A stretch of 64,000 bases of DNA, from the NCBI GenBank assembly GCA_013176395.1, contig JABMLP010000016.1, positions 806,001 to 870,000 on the forward strand. The letters are read 5' to 3'. The notes beneath the pieces are model-generated. The model saw only the letters and a list, made by a program, of their open reading frames with translations. It made no database searches and was not told the origin of the DNA. The DNA is from Venturia oleaginea. Its lineage: Eukaryota; Ascomycota; Dothideomycetes; Venturiales; Venturiaceae. The position numbers were made by a program, and so were the translations under genes. Shown piece by piece: positions 21,467 through 31,964 of this stretch. Positions within the stretch are counted from its first letter, which is position 1. Every line of letters begins with the position of its first letter.

Positions 21467-23690
21467 ATAACTGAGTTTCGACGGTCAGGGCATGGACAAT
21501 GTTCAGTTCGGGACAGTGATCAGGTCGCTAGATAGGAGCATGGGCATGCGAACGCTCACCTTGAAAACTTGCAGTTCCCAGTCTCTACCTCTCAAAGACA
21601 AAGAATTGAACTCGGCTTCTTCGAGAAGGGGGCAACGAGATGGACCATCGTCAGCTCATTGATCCGAAGATTGCGCTGTCCATAGTTGTCGATAATTTGT
21701 CAATCGAAGCGTCCTATTTCAAAGCAAAGTCAGCGAGCGAGACGGCGTGCGAGCCGAGAATGTTCTGTGTAGTACTGGTCCGGAACTTAGCACGTGAGCC
21801 AGATCCTGCGCCTCCAACTTACACCAGATGCTTTTGATAATGTCTTGTACGACGGCGCACCCTAGACCCCCAAAAAATCAGCTCCTATCTTCGATTCCAG
21901 ATTCCGTGATCGGAAGGTGATAACAAAGCATTAATGCATTCAATTGAATGCCGGAGATGTTCTGAAGGTGCCGAGAGGGTTGGGACATTATCTTGTCACA
22001 AAAGATGGAGAATGAAAAGGTTGGCACGATCAACTTGCAAGTCCAGGGACCCGAGCAGAAGCGAGGGCCTGATGAACGAGCTTGATGATATGAGCAAGGA
22101 GTTCATGGGTAACAGGGAATCTGTCAACGTGGTTGATGCAAGAAGGAGAATGTAAATCGAGTGATTGCAGAAAAGTAAGGTTTTAATAAGATTGGCATAA
22201 CGACACCCATCAACCTCGCACATCGTATTCTCCCAAGCATGAAGCGTGATTTCCATGTGATAGATGTTCAACCCAACAATTGCTCAGCAGGAATTGATGA
22301 CCCGCGTTCCCTTTATGTTGCATGGAATTCCAAGAATGTCGGATATCGACCCATAAATCCGCAATGCTGCGCCGCGATCTGATGTAGATCGGAGCCGTGT
22401 GAGACTGGTATTTGGGTTTCTCACACGGGCCGACTGTTGAATCCAGGGAATTTCGGCCGCCTGCCAGGTTTTCAATGGCGCCCAAACAACACAAACCCAA
22501 AACACGGCCACAATAATTCGGAATCGCCATTGTGTCTGTTGGGGAGCCCTAGACACATCATCGTAAACGCCGTCTCCATCGGACTCGATATGGATCATGC
22601 TATTCATAGTGGCCGCTCGTCATTGCCATCTGTACCCGATACAATGCCATGGCTGCTGGGCATTACAACGCACGCAGAGAAGCAGTCTGGACGCAAACAT
22701 CTGCTGGAACAGACGAGCGAGAAGCAACCACAAAGAAGTAGGCGCCCGTCGATAGGTCTACTGCTTCCTTTGTGCCTCACTGGACGAGTCCCAGCTCCCA
22801 AGACGTCTGCAACATGTACGCGCTGCATCTCTACTGCCTCAGAATGTATTCCTGTCACAGCGAAACAAAACACTGCAACCATGGCAAGCTCCAGGTCGTA
22901 GACTCGTAATGGCCAGAATCCAGTCTTGCCGGACTATTGGCGGGCCCACCTTTGCCGCCAAGCTGCGTCAGACGCGCTCCGACCGTACTCGAGCCTCATC
23001 CCACGCCTATATCCACTTCGGGAGTTTCGTATGGGGGCTTCCAAGACCTTATCACGGGCTTCTCATCCCTAATCTATTGCTTCTTCATGCTAACGTAGAG
23101 GCCAGCATTTCACGCGGAAATTCCCTCCCCTTGGCGCCCAGCGGTCCTTCATCGCTTTTACCCCTGTTGACAGCAACTATGTACGTACCTGTCAATACTG
23201 ATACCAAAAACTCCGTTTCCTCTCTCGACCAAGATTTTTCGGTGGAGCCTCTGGACTGTGCAGGCCCAGCGCTTCAATGCGTTCTCCAAGGCCAAGTGCT
23301 GTGTTATCCGACATGGCAATTCGTAATGTTTGACGTGGATGGATACCCACCACGTCAATCGTTTGCTGAGCCCCAATCCTCTACCGATGGCTTAGGCTCT
23401 GTGAATCAAAGTTGTGATAGTCGTGGTGGCGTGAAACTAGCATGCTCTACCAAGCATTTTGGACATCAATTCAGGGTCGCAATTCCATACTCGGTCAGTT
23501 AAGATAACCAGTGCTCCATTCTTCTTATTCATGCTTCATCTACATCATTCTCCCGTCCTGTCTATAAGTCTTGAGTGTTTGTAGAGCTGGTCTCTTGGTC
23601 GTCCCCTAATACACACTCCTTTATAAATCCGTCACTCCTTTAGACATCGTTTCTATCGACAGGATTCCCTGCTTGCCTCTGGTTTTAGAT
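21467..23690. other. Intergenic, including the upstream region of the anion transporter
   Basis: About 2.2 kb. The longest frame, 22909-23502 plus (198 codons from an ATG), has no recognised domain, and its end lies under 200 bases from the transporter start. It is treated as a chance frame or leader sequence. CT-rich promoter-like sequence lies just before 23691. Confidence 0.4.
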
Positions 23691-25121
23691 ATGGCCTTCA
23701 CTACTGATACACCGCCGACACAACCTCTTCAGCTCGATGCGAGCAGATTCAACAACCACGACAACTCAACTGCAGGACAGGACCTTTCATCACCCAACTA
23801 CTTCCGACAAGAAATCAACAATCGACTGACGAGAAGTCAATCGTCACCGGCTCAGGCGTTGAAGATGGAAGGACTCTTTCCACCGCCTCGGAGTACGAGT
23901 CCGGCGGATTCTATCGACATGGAGAAGGGAGGATTCGCCGTCAAGGCCGGTGACATGCAACACAACCCTCATGCAGAGCTCATCTCTGGTGTGAACCCTC
24001 CACTACCTTTTGGACAACGGATTCGACATTTCACCTGGGCATGGTACACTCTAACGATGAGTACGGGTGGAGTGGCTACTCTCATCTCCATCCAGCCTCA
24101 CTCGTTCCCAGGCCTCATCACCGTCGGTGCCATTTTCTACATTCTCAACTTGATATTCTTCGTCATACTGGGCTCAATGATGCTTCTCCGATTCGCCAAA
24201 TTCCCTGGAACGCTCAAAGAGTCTGTCATGCACGAACGTGAAGGGCTATTCCTTGGTCCCTTCTGGCTCTCCGTTGCAACGATCATCACTGGCACACAAA
24301 AATACGTGATTCAAGCCTACGAACAAGGAGATGGGATGAGGACGTGGATGCAGACAACAATGCTCATCGCTTTCTACGGATACACCTTCTGTACTTTCCT
24401 CAACGCCGTCTTCCAGTACTCCTACCTCTTCAACTCCATCAACTATAAACTCGACAAATTCATGCCTTCATGGCTCCTCCCAATCTTCCCCATCATGCTT
24501 TCAGGAACCATCGCTTCAGTCATCGCTTCGGATCAACCGATACCAGCACGCTACGCAATCCTCTTCGTTGGTCTCGGATGTCAAGGACTGGGCTTCACAG
24601 TTGCTGTCATCTTCTACGCACATTACATTGGTCGTCTCATGTCTGTTGGACTTCCGTGTCGCGAACACAGGGGAGCCATGTTCATCGGTGTCGGACCACC
24701 CTCTTTCACCGCCCTTGCCCTCATCGGCATGTCCAACGCCGTCCCTCTCGATCTCAACCTCGTCGACCCAACAATGGCGTTCTACTCTGGTGCCACCATC
24801 CGCATCATCGCCGTCATCGCCGCTTGCAGTCTTTGGGTCCTCGCATTGTGGTTCTTCTGCATCGCCTTAGTTGCTGTCCTCCTCTCCCGCCCAAAGCTCT
24901 TTCATCTCGGTTGGTGGGCTATGGTGTTCCCAAACACTGGATTCACGATTGCTACAATCTCGATTGGCAATGCGTTGAAGAGTGAGGGCATGTTGTATCT
25001 GGGGAATGCGATGACGATTGGCATCATTTCCATGTGGGTGTTCGTTCTGTACATGAACATCCGCGCAGTCGTCGTTCGGGACATCATGTACCCACACATG
25101 GACGAAGACGTCGCCGATTAA
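23691..25121 (+). CDS. SLAC1/TehA/Mae1-family anion (C4-dicarboxylate or sulfite-type) transporter
   Basis: Single exon, 476 aa, start chosen at MAFTTD. After a hydrophilic ~110-residue N-terminus comes the family entry motif RIRHFTWAWYTLTMSTGGVATLI, then about ten hydrophobic segments to near the C-terminus (for example GLITVGAIFYILNLIFFVIL, YAILFVGLGCQGLGFTVAVI, IRIIAVIAACSLWVLALWFF). These features place it in the voltage-dependent anion channel family with yeast malate permease Mae1 and sulfite pump Ssu1. GPPSFTALALIGMSNAVP is a conserved family block. The substrate cannot be told from sequence alone; malate or related dicarboxylates are more likely than sulfite given the Mae1-like first helix. 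Plasma membrane location is inferred. Confidence 0.85.
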   Translation: MAFTTDTPPTQPLQLDASRFNNHDNSTAGQDLSSPNYFRQEINNRLTRSQSSPAQALKMEGLFPPPRSTSPADSIDMEKGGFAVKAGDMQHNPHAELISGVNPPLPFGQRIRHFTWAWYTLTMSTGGVATLISIQPHSFPGLITVGAIFYILNLIFFVILGSMMLLRFAKFPGTLKESVMHEREGLFLGPFWLSVATIITGTQKYVIQAYEQGDGMRTWMQTTMLIAFYGYTFCTFLNAVFQYSYLFNSINYKLDKFMPSWLLPIFPIMLSGTIASVIASDQPIPARYAILFVGLGCQGLGFTVAVIFYAHYIGRLMSVGLPCREHRGAMFIGVGPPSFTALALIGMSNAVPLDLNLVDPTMAFYSGATIRIIAVIAACSLWVLALWFFCIALVAVLLSRPKLFHLGWWAMVFPNTGFTIATISIGNALKSEGMLYLGNAMTIGIISMWVFVLYMNIRAVVVRDIMYPHMDEDVAD

Positions 25122-25159
25122 CAAACACACACATGCAATGTACAATACCTGTCTTTCCC

Positions 25160-25160
<1 letters not shown>

Positions 25161-25214
<54 letters not shown>
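25161..25214 (+). repeat. (ATC)18 microsatellite in the transporter 3' region
   Basis: Eighteen perfect ATC units start 39 bases after the transporter stop codon. Antisense and shifted frames through it give poly-Asp or poly-His runs that are not genes. Probably within the 3' UTR. Confidence 0.95.
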
Positions 25215-26689
25215 TATTTTGTCTGCAATTGGAAGCACAGCGGTCGCCGGCGTGCGACAAAACAACTAAATTGGTCGGCGTTCTCGTCTTTTTGAACTGG
25301 TCATCGGGGCGTTTCGGCCTGGATATTTCTGGGGGGTGGGCATACCTAGCGATGGCGTGTCCGTGTTGGAAGACACCCGGCTTTTTTGGCACACGAGCAA
25401 ATAACGTACGCATTTATCTTTACGTACGATTTTACTTTTGATATTATTTAGATTTAGAGACGCTTACCTAGCGTGATTCCGTATAAAGGATCAAAGGGCA
25501 CACACTCACACACATACGCACAACAATAAAAAAATATAAAAACCAAAAGGGGAAACCCATCAGAGCCTTTTCTTTTCTTTTTCTTCTCTCTTCTGGAATA
25601 TGTTGGTGATGTTTCCATTCCATTCTTCCGCCCTTGACAAGAGTTGGGCACGTTGAACCCTTGCTCACCTCGCCTCGCCTCGTCCACCCTCGCAAACATT
25701 TTCCCTGTCCCCTTGCCATCGCCCCGTCGCGCATCGCCAAGTGAATATTCTAGAATACAGGAAAGGGATTTTTTCTCTTTTTTCCTTTTTACATGGCTCG
25801 GTCGGTCGCTTATATCCTTCTTGTTGATCTACTACCGTCGGGCTGCGCCATGATGTGAGCCAGGGTTGAGATCTTCAGCCTCAAGGGTAGGAATTCTCAG
25901 CCTCAACTGGGTTCGTGAATCGGCTTGGCGTTGTGCATGCATGGGGATGAGAAAAGCGTTGACGGTTGAGAGCGTTGGTCAGGGTTCGGGAGGGACAACG
26001 TTCCGTAACCGGGCAAGGAGGGCGCTTTGGGTCACGGTTGCTTTAGCCACAGGTGGCTAATGTTGATATTTCGGGCTGGGCACTATTGTCCGAGGGGGAA
26101 TCCATCTCTTTTTCAAGCACGTGAAGTGGAATGCGAGTACCTTCGAGCGAGAAAGCATAGAATTCTTCGCCGTCGGGATGGTGGAATTCTGTTTACCATC
26201 TTTCCATCTTTATATAACCCAACATCTAAATCTCGAATTTCCCTTTCCCTTTCCCTCCCGGCGGCCGACTTACGGAAAAACCTGGGAAGTTGGATGGGTT
26301 GTGTTATTTGAATCCCGGGTACGCATATGGCCCAATCTAAATGTCACAAGTGTAGTAAGAATAGTGCGGTGCAGGTGGTGGCCTAATTCTAACCCTTCGT
26401 GCCCTTCCACTGCAAGAACCCACTCGTCCGATAGTAGAACCAGGTAAAAGCAAAGCATTTGGAATAAAAGATGGAGTTTCTTTGTTGTTTTCTCGCACTT
26501 TGGAGCGGGGCTAGTGGGATATATGGGGTGGGTGGGTGAGTATATACATACTTTGAATGGACCTCGAGGTTCCATCATCCATTCACCTCAATCCCTTCTG
26601 TCTTGTCTTGTCTTGTCTTATCCCTACCGTTTCTCGTATTCGTCCACCTTACAACCTCTTTATCGAAACCTGAACCGATTGAATACATT
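25215..26689. other. Intergenic upstream of the small secreted protein gene
   Basis: About 1.5 kb without a supported gene. The last ~100 bases, with TCTTGTCTTGTCTTGTC repeats and CT-rich sequence, look like a promoter and leader of the secreted protein gene. Confidence 0.45.
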
Positions 26690-27166
26690 ATGAAATTCAT
26701 CACACTCTCCACCGCGCTCTTCATGGCTGTTAGCACCGTCTACGCCCAGACTGTAAGTCTCATACCTGCATACCTCCATAACCACCCAACCACTCGCAAT
26801 ACGTACTTTTCTCTGACTAGACCGGTGGTATTAGCAACACTGTATCAAGAGTCCCCCACAACTGGGTACAGCGGGTTTCTGTGTCACTTATGATGCTAAG
26901 GGGTATACCACTAATCAGCAGGCGTGTCGTAAGGTATGTTTATGGTTTTCTTGCTTCCTATGCCTCCCTGTGCCACTTCACCCCTCTCTACCTCTCTCTG
27001 CCTGTCTCTGTCTCTCCCTACATCCCCTTACCTCTCCCTTTCAACAACCACCAACTCTAACTAACAACCTCCCGAAATATAGTCGAACCCATGCAAAACA
27101 TACAAGAACGGATGTATCAGAGACATTGAAAATTGGCAGGGTGGATGGTACGCCAACTGCAGCTAG
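26690..27166 (+). CDS. Small secreted six-cysteine protein (effector-like)
   Basis: A three-exon gene, too short for a simple frame scan: exons 26690-26752, 26835-26933 and 27083-27166, all in phase 0, with introns of 82 and 149 nt that use GTAAGT and GTATGT donors and TTAG and ATAG acceptors. The product has 81 residues. Residues 1-19 form a clear signal peptide (MKFITLSTALFMAVSTVYA). The mature part has six cysteines at 24, 37, 52, 58, 65 and 80, an even number that fits three disulfides, plus several Trp, Tyr and Gly residues. Start, splice sites and stop all agree, and exon lengths are multiples of three. No known family is recognised. Small cysteine-rich secreted proteins in fungi are often effectors, antimicrobial proteins or surface proteins; function is unknown. 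It sits in a gene-poor, transposon-bearing interval. Confidence 0.7.
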
Positions 27167-27594
27167 ATATCAAGCGCGGAGATGGGAAGCGAGGAGTTAC
27201 AGACATCAAATCGATGGAGTTGATCTGGATCCTACAACATTCTAATAATAATCTCATCATCTTTATGCTCTCCATTTTTGGCAAAAACAATGTGTCAAGT
27301 CGTGGAAAGCACTTTCGCCACATACTGTGAAGCAGATGAATTCTTTCTCCTATGACTCTAAGAAAAAGAAAAAAGAAAGAAAAAAGAAAGAAAAAGGGAT
27401 ATACGTAATTTGCGCCGCCCGTTGCCGAAACGCGTATTCTAAACTCCAACAATATCTGCAAAGCTTGATTCCACCAAGACGCTTGTGGCGAACAGTCTTG
27501 GTACAACAGCCGGGACAAGACTTGCAGCAAATCAAGCTTCACGAGCCTCAACGCGTCGTAAGCAGAGTTAAATTCAAATAATTGATAACAATTA

Positions 27595-27650
27595 ACGTAT
27601 TCCACCACCGAGCCGGCCAAACCACCGAGCCGGCCACTTTTCCTTGGCAC
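27595..27650 (+). repeat. Left terminal inverted repeat of the Fot1/pogo element
   Basis: Starts ACGTATTCCACCACCGAGCC and ends TTTTCCTTGGCAC. Identical to the reverse complement of 28591-28646. Confidence 0.9.
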
Positions 27651-27662
27651 GACCAACTCATG

Positions 27663-28566
27663 TTATGACTCTTCAATTTTATCGCTCTCAACAATAGATT
27701 CCAAGTCTGTCGTGCTGCTATCTGATTCAGAAGATATCTCGATATCCTTTTTACACGTTCGCGCATCGTACCCAGTCGTGCCGCAGTTCCCACAGCGCCT
27801 TTGAGTTGGTCGCGCTGTTTCTTGATCACCACTACTACGAGTATTCTTTGATCCCTCAGGCGCAACAGACGCCTCAGCAGCTACCCGCGCTGCTGCAGTC
27901 CCATACTCTACAGTACCACCTTGCTGGATCCGCTTCCTTTTACGCCATTTTCGCTTCCCATTCGCGATCGCCCGGCTGGATGAGTTCAGGCCTTGTACGT
28001 CTTTCAGAGGCTGTAACGACCTTCATTGACCCAATAACGCCCATCTGGAAGCCAATCTCGTCAAAGTTGTGCGTATCCTCGTCGTGGACGTCGTACTTGG
28101 CTTTAGTATCTGCAACTAGCTTGAACCACGCGCCAAATACTTCTGGATCCTCCTGTAGTGTCCTCTGCCTATCCTTTGCTCGATTGAAGGCTATTTTGAG
28201 CTCATCTGAGCGCGTTACGAATCTCTCAGCTCAGTTTTTGCCTACTGGCTCTCCACCGCGTATACCCAGTAGTTTATCCGCCATATCTGCCACCTCACAC
28301 AGCCGGGGTGCGAATCCTTGCGAATCGAGATCGAGGATATATTGGATAATCGTTTGCTCTTCTATCGTAGTGAGCTTATGAGAGTTTGGGCGAATTTGAG
28401 ATCGAGAGGTGATTCCGCGGAGCCGATCAGAGAGCCTTTGGTGTTTAACGTTAAAGGCTGTAGCAGCGCGCCGTAGGCTTTGAAATTGGCCAGAGGTATA
28501 AGCCTGAAGAGCGAGATCAATCCTACCCTCTTCTTGAACGGCTATCGCGTTGCGTTGTTGAGACAT
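27663..28566 (-). pseudogene. Fot1/pogo transposase remnant lacking the DDE core
   Basis: Minus strand from ATG at 28566. The N-terminal Psq-type helix-turn-helix is present (LALQAYTSGQFQSLRRAATAFNV.. LSDRLRGI), followed by the CENP-B-like DNA-binding half. A TGA at about 28233-28231 replaces the expected Trp in ..VGKN-AERF. The same frame continues through ..HNFDEIGFQMGVIGS, the start of the transposase domain where the first catalytic Asp would follow soon after. The sequence then jumps to the C-terminal tail, which includes a CxxC motif (RRCGNCGTTGYDARTCK) and an acidic end, and stops at 27665-27663. The catalytic DDE/D segment is absent. It is inactive by both nonsense and deletion. Confidence 0.8.
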
Positions 28567-28590
28567 TACGTGTTAAAAAGGATAAGGGCT

Positions 28591-28646
28591 GTGCCAAGGA
28601 AAAGTGGCCGGCTCGGTGGTTTGGCCGGCTCGGTGGTGGAATACGT
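28591..28646 (-). repeat. Right terminal inverted repeat of the Fot1/pogo element
   Basis: Perfect inverted copy of the left arm over 56 bases. Confidence 0.9.
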
Positions 28647-28648
28647 TA

Positions 28649-30683
28649 TGTATGAAAAGATTACAAAGTTGGAGCGGGATATTGACCGCTCGCTCCTGGT
28701 TTTTGCCGATTCTTCAAGTGTTTGAAGATTGTTCTTGAGCTTGCTTCTCGGCGTGGGAGGGCTGTGCTCTTGTTATCGATGGGGTATTTGTGTTTGATGG
28801 GTTCGTGGTGAGATGGGTTTCTTGCCGTGAGGTTGAGGTGATACATACGGGTGTATGGATTGGTAAAGCAATCCAACTTTTACCTCTGGTTGTAATTTTG
28901 AGCTCTCTTTCTGTAAGTAGTGGACGTGGGCTTCAAGATCAGATTGGAGCCCGTTTATTTCAGATAGACAATCAAAAGCGCCGGCGAAGAAAGCGGCGGA
29001 AAAGCACATCCTCTCTTTCTGCAACCTTCTTGCGAATTGAGCTCGCACCAACTATGGGTATGTTTCGGCCAGTGGAACACAAATTATTTTTTAAAATATG
29101 TCAGACTACTGCCGAGAGTGGAGCGACTTGTGTACCATTTACATCACCACCGACTGACACGGGTCCATCCCAAGAATCAAACTCGAAGCCAGTTGTGGAG
29201 GCTACGCTGTTTACTTGTGTCCCTGTCAAGCGAATTATCCCCTCTGTATCACTCGAACTCAATCGTGCATGATCCCTTTCGCCGCAGGCCTTACGACGAG
29301 TACGGTCTAATGGTCCGCAGAAGGTTTGGAATCCATTCTCCAAAATTCGGAACCCAGCTGGGCAGTCGTTCTGAAGGAACCGCGTGTTCTGAGACGTGCG
29401 TTACGAGGGATAAAATTCTACAAGACCAGCGTAGAGAGACGGTGCCACATGGTACTCTTCCGCGGAGCTTCTGCCTCGGTTAGTGCTGCTAAAGAATTGA
29501 ACCGGATACTCATCCAACAGAGCTCCCATCAGCTCTCAAGAGCGATGAGTAGTAACCATAACGAAACGGCATACCTCTCATTATTGTCAGAGATGGTGCT
29601 GATCTCCCCACCAGCATCAGCCACACCTCTCGTGGTCAAGCTTTACGACTTTCTAAACTCAATTGGACCAAAAGTACATTTAAAAACACTCTTAGCCGGG
29701 TCACACGGTAGAATCTGACCCTACCTGTCGCGGCCGTTGCTCCAGAGGTCAAGAGGTAATGAAGTAGCATCAGGCTCAACAGCCTTGCCGAGAAGCGTTT
29801 CTGACGACCCGTCTATACGATAGTCACTGTCTGCTCCGTGCTGTCAAACATCATATCGAGTCCAGACAATGCAGGAAGGCGATCAGTTTCCCTGGATACA
29901 TCCATCGCCGAGAACATCCCGCCATTGATTAAATGTTTGTTTAAAGTTGGTGGAATCCGTGCCTGTGGCTTGAACGTAATGGCCTTCGTCGGATCTGAGC
30001 TCCTCATCAATCATCAGACTTCGCATTGGGCTGAGTGGAACGTGACATGGATATTAAGACCCCTGGCACTTAGTACTACAGCAAATAGCCAAATCTCTCA
30101 CTTCGGGGAGTCTAGATGTCTCCTCTTCGTATTACCAGAGTGAAAGCAAGAATTGAAAGATTTCTTGACGGAGTGGTAGCCGTGGTTGGCAGGCGACAAC
30201 GGTTCCAACGGTCAAACTGTGGCTTAAGCTATGACCGTAATGAGCTTCGTGACTTCAAAGGAGCAACTGATATCCAAGGTCTCATCTGAAGTATCTCAGC
30301 CAGTTTCAGCCTTGTTGATGCACCTCGCTGTGATAGAGGCTGGACTGGACCAACTGCATACATGAAGCGTCTATACCCCACACGGAGCGGAATGCCCTCG
30401 GCGATATCCCTCCCCAGGCGCAAAGCCCCTAGGATCCTCCACTTCTGTCCCACTCACTCTATTGTGCCCGAGACCCGGTGTGGAATAACCGGCTGTCTCG
30501 CGTCGACTTGCATTTAGGATACACCCGGTCTCTACCAATGGCTTGCTCAATACCCCTCGACCACATCTTGTCTGCCACCAGACACTCCTTTCAGTCTGAT
30601 CAGCCAAGAAACCGCCTCAAGAAATATCGACGTCTGCATACTGAGGAAGAAGCTGTCGAGGCATTGGAAAACCTTAGGACATC
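28649..30683. other. Gene-poor interval between the Fot1 element and the esterase
   Basis: About 2 kb with no intact gene. One minus-strand stretch carries a HET-family fragment (listed separately). Other frames (28790-29272, 29326-29718) have no recognisable motif. Confidence 0.4.
29813..30010 (-). pseudogene. HET-domain protein fragment (relic)
   Basis: A minus-strand frame of 65 codons contains DVSRETDRLPALSGLDMMFD. The DRLPALSGL core is a well conserved C-terminal motif of HET-domain proteins and also occurs in the intact HET gene of this window. No HET domain or matching flanks were found next to it, so this looks like a surviving piece of a dead gene. Confidence 0.4.
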
Positions 30684-31964
30684 ATGGCAGGCAAAGACGC
30701 AGCCCATCTGGCAAAGATGGATCCGGAGTTTGAGGAGGTCAGTTACACCCTAGCTACACGCGATAGCTCTGGGATCAAGCCATTGGACGCAATGCATCTG
30801 GCATCTCTCAGTATGCTCAAGTCTACATTCTTCTAAGACAAGTCTCGGCTATCTTTATCTAAGAATTGAACAACCCCCCTGCAGAGATCCGGGATACCTA
30901 AACAGCGCTCTGACAGGACTCCAGGTCATGAAGAAGTTTCCGATACCCACACTATCTGGCGATGTCCTGGCCATTCGAAATGCCCCGGCGAGGCCAAAGC
31001 AGGCTTCGAATTTGGAAGATGTCAAGGAGGAGGATATAACAGTTCCTGCAAGAGATGGGCACCCCATTCCAGTGCGGATCTATAAGCCCACATCTCCACC
31101 AGCAGGCGGGAGTCCTCTGGTCATTTTCTTCCATGGAGGAGGTTTTGCATTAGGTGATCTGGAGCTCGAGGAGCTCAACTGTAGGAACTTCGCCCAGAAG
31201 CTGGGATGTACATGCGTCAATGTTGACTATCGTCTTGCTCCTGAGCATCCATTTCCTGCTGCACCTGAGGACTCCTGGGATGTTACTAAATGGGTATGAG
31301 TCTACGATCTTGTAGGGAATATTCACAAGGCTTACAATTCACCAGGCTGCAGCCAATGCCAGCAAGATCGGTGCCGATCCATCGAAAGGCTTCATTGTGG
31401 GTGGCACAAGTGCAGGAGGTAATTTGGCAACCGTCGTCAGTCATCTGGCACGCGATGAGAAGCTCTCACCCCCACTTACTGGTGTCGCTCTCCTCATCCC
31501 GGCACTCACCGGTCACACTTTGAAGGAGTTTCCAGAGGAATACAAGCATGAGATTATCTCTTATGAGCAAAATGCCAATGCTCCAATCCTAGGTCTAGCG
31601 TCTATGGATATGTTTATGAGTAAATTGACCTACATTCAAGCTCGACACTCGTTCCCCACTGACATAACTTACAGAGGCTTATAAGCCAGATACCAAATCC
31701 CACTTGTTCAACGTCTTTGCCGCTCCCTACAACTTCAAGGGCCTTCCACCTACATTCTTTCAAATCTGTGGCATGGATCCGCTAAGAGACGAGGGAATGC
31801 TTTATGAGCGATTGTTGCGCGAGAAGTATGATACCAAGACTCTGCTTAAGCTCTACCCCGGCTTTCCGCATGGGTTTTGGAGCCTCATCCCAACTCTGAA
31901 GAGTAGTCAAGCATTGGTGAAGGATACCACGGAAGGTGTCAAGTGGCTGCTAGAACAGAAATAG
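30684..31964 (+). CDS. Alpha/beta hydrolase, HSL-type (family IV) esterase
   Basis: Modelled exons 30684-30810, 30887-31293, 31346-31619 and 31675-31964; 365 aa. Exons 2-4 are secure: splice sites GTATGA...CCAG and GTAAAT...ACAG keep one frame. The first exon and its junction (acceptor in GCAGAG) are uncertain. Family marks are the oxyanion motif FFHGGGFALGD near residue 123, the nucleophile elbow GGTSAGGNL with Ser near residue 200, the acid in CGMDPLRDEG and the His in GFPHGFW near the end. CVNVDYRLAPEHPFPAAPED is the typical block between HGGG and the nucleophile. These enzymes hydrolyse short esters, lactones or drug-like compounds; the natural substrate is unknown. No signal peptide, so probably intracellular. 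Confidence 0.8.

Larger units (their letters stand above)
27595..28646. mobile_element. Fot1/pogo-type transposon, internally deleted
   Basis: 1052-bp element bounded by perfect 56-bp terminal inverted repeats (27595-27650 and 28591-28646) and by TA on each side (27593-27594 and 28647-28648), the usual pogo/Fot1 target duplication. Each arm contains a direct repeat of ACCACCGAGCCGGCCA. The inside encodes the two ends of a transposase on the minus strand but not its catalytic centre. Full Fot1 elements are close to 1.9 kb, so much has been lost. Confidence 0.85.

Noticed and set aside
22909..23502. 198-codon plus-strand frame upstream of the transporter
   Set aside because: Starts at an ATG but has no recognisable domain and low-complexity, Cys/Pro/Ser-rich composition. 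It lies in promoter position and no splice model improves it.
24867..25441. Poly-Asp and poly-His frames
   Set aside because: They come from reading the (ATC)18 microsatellite in other frames and overlap the transporter gene end.
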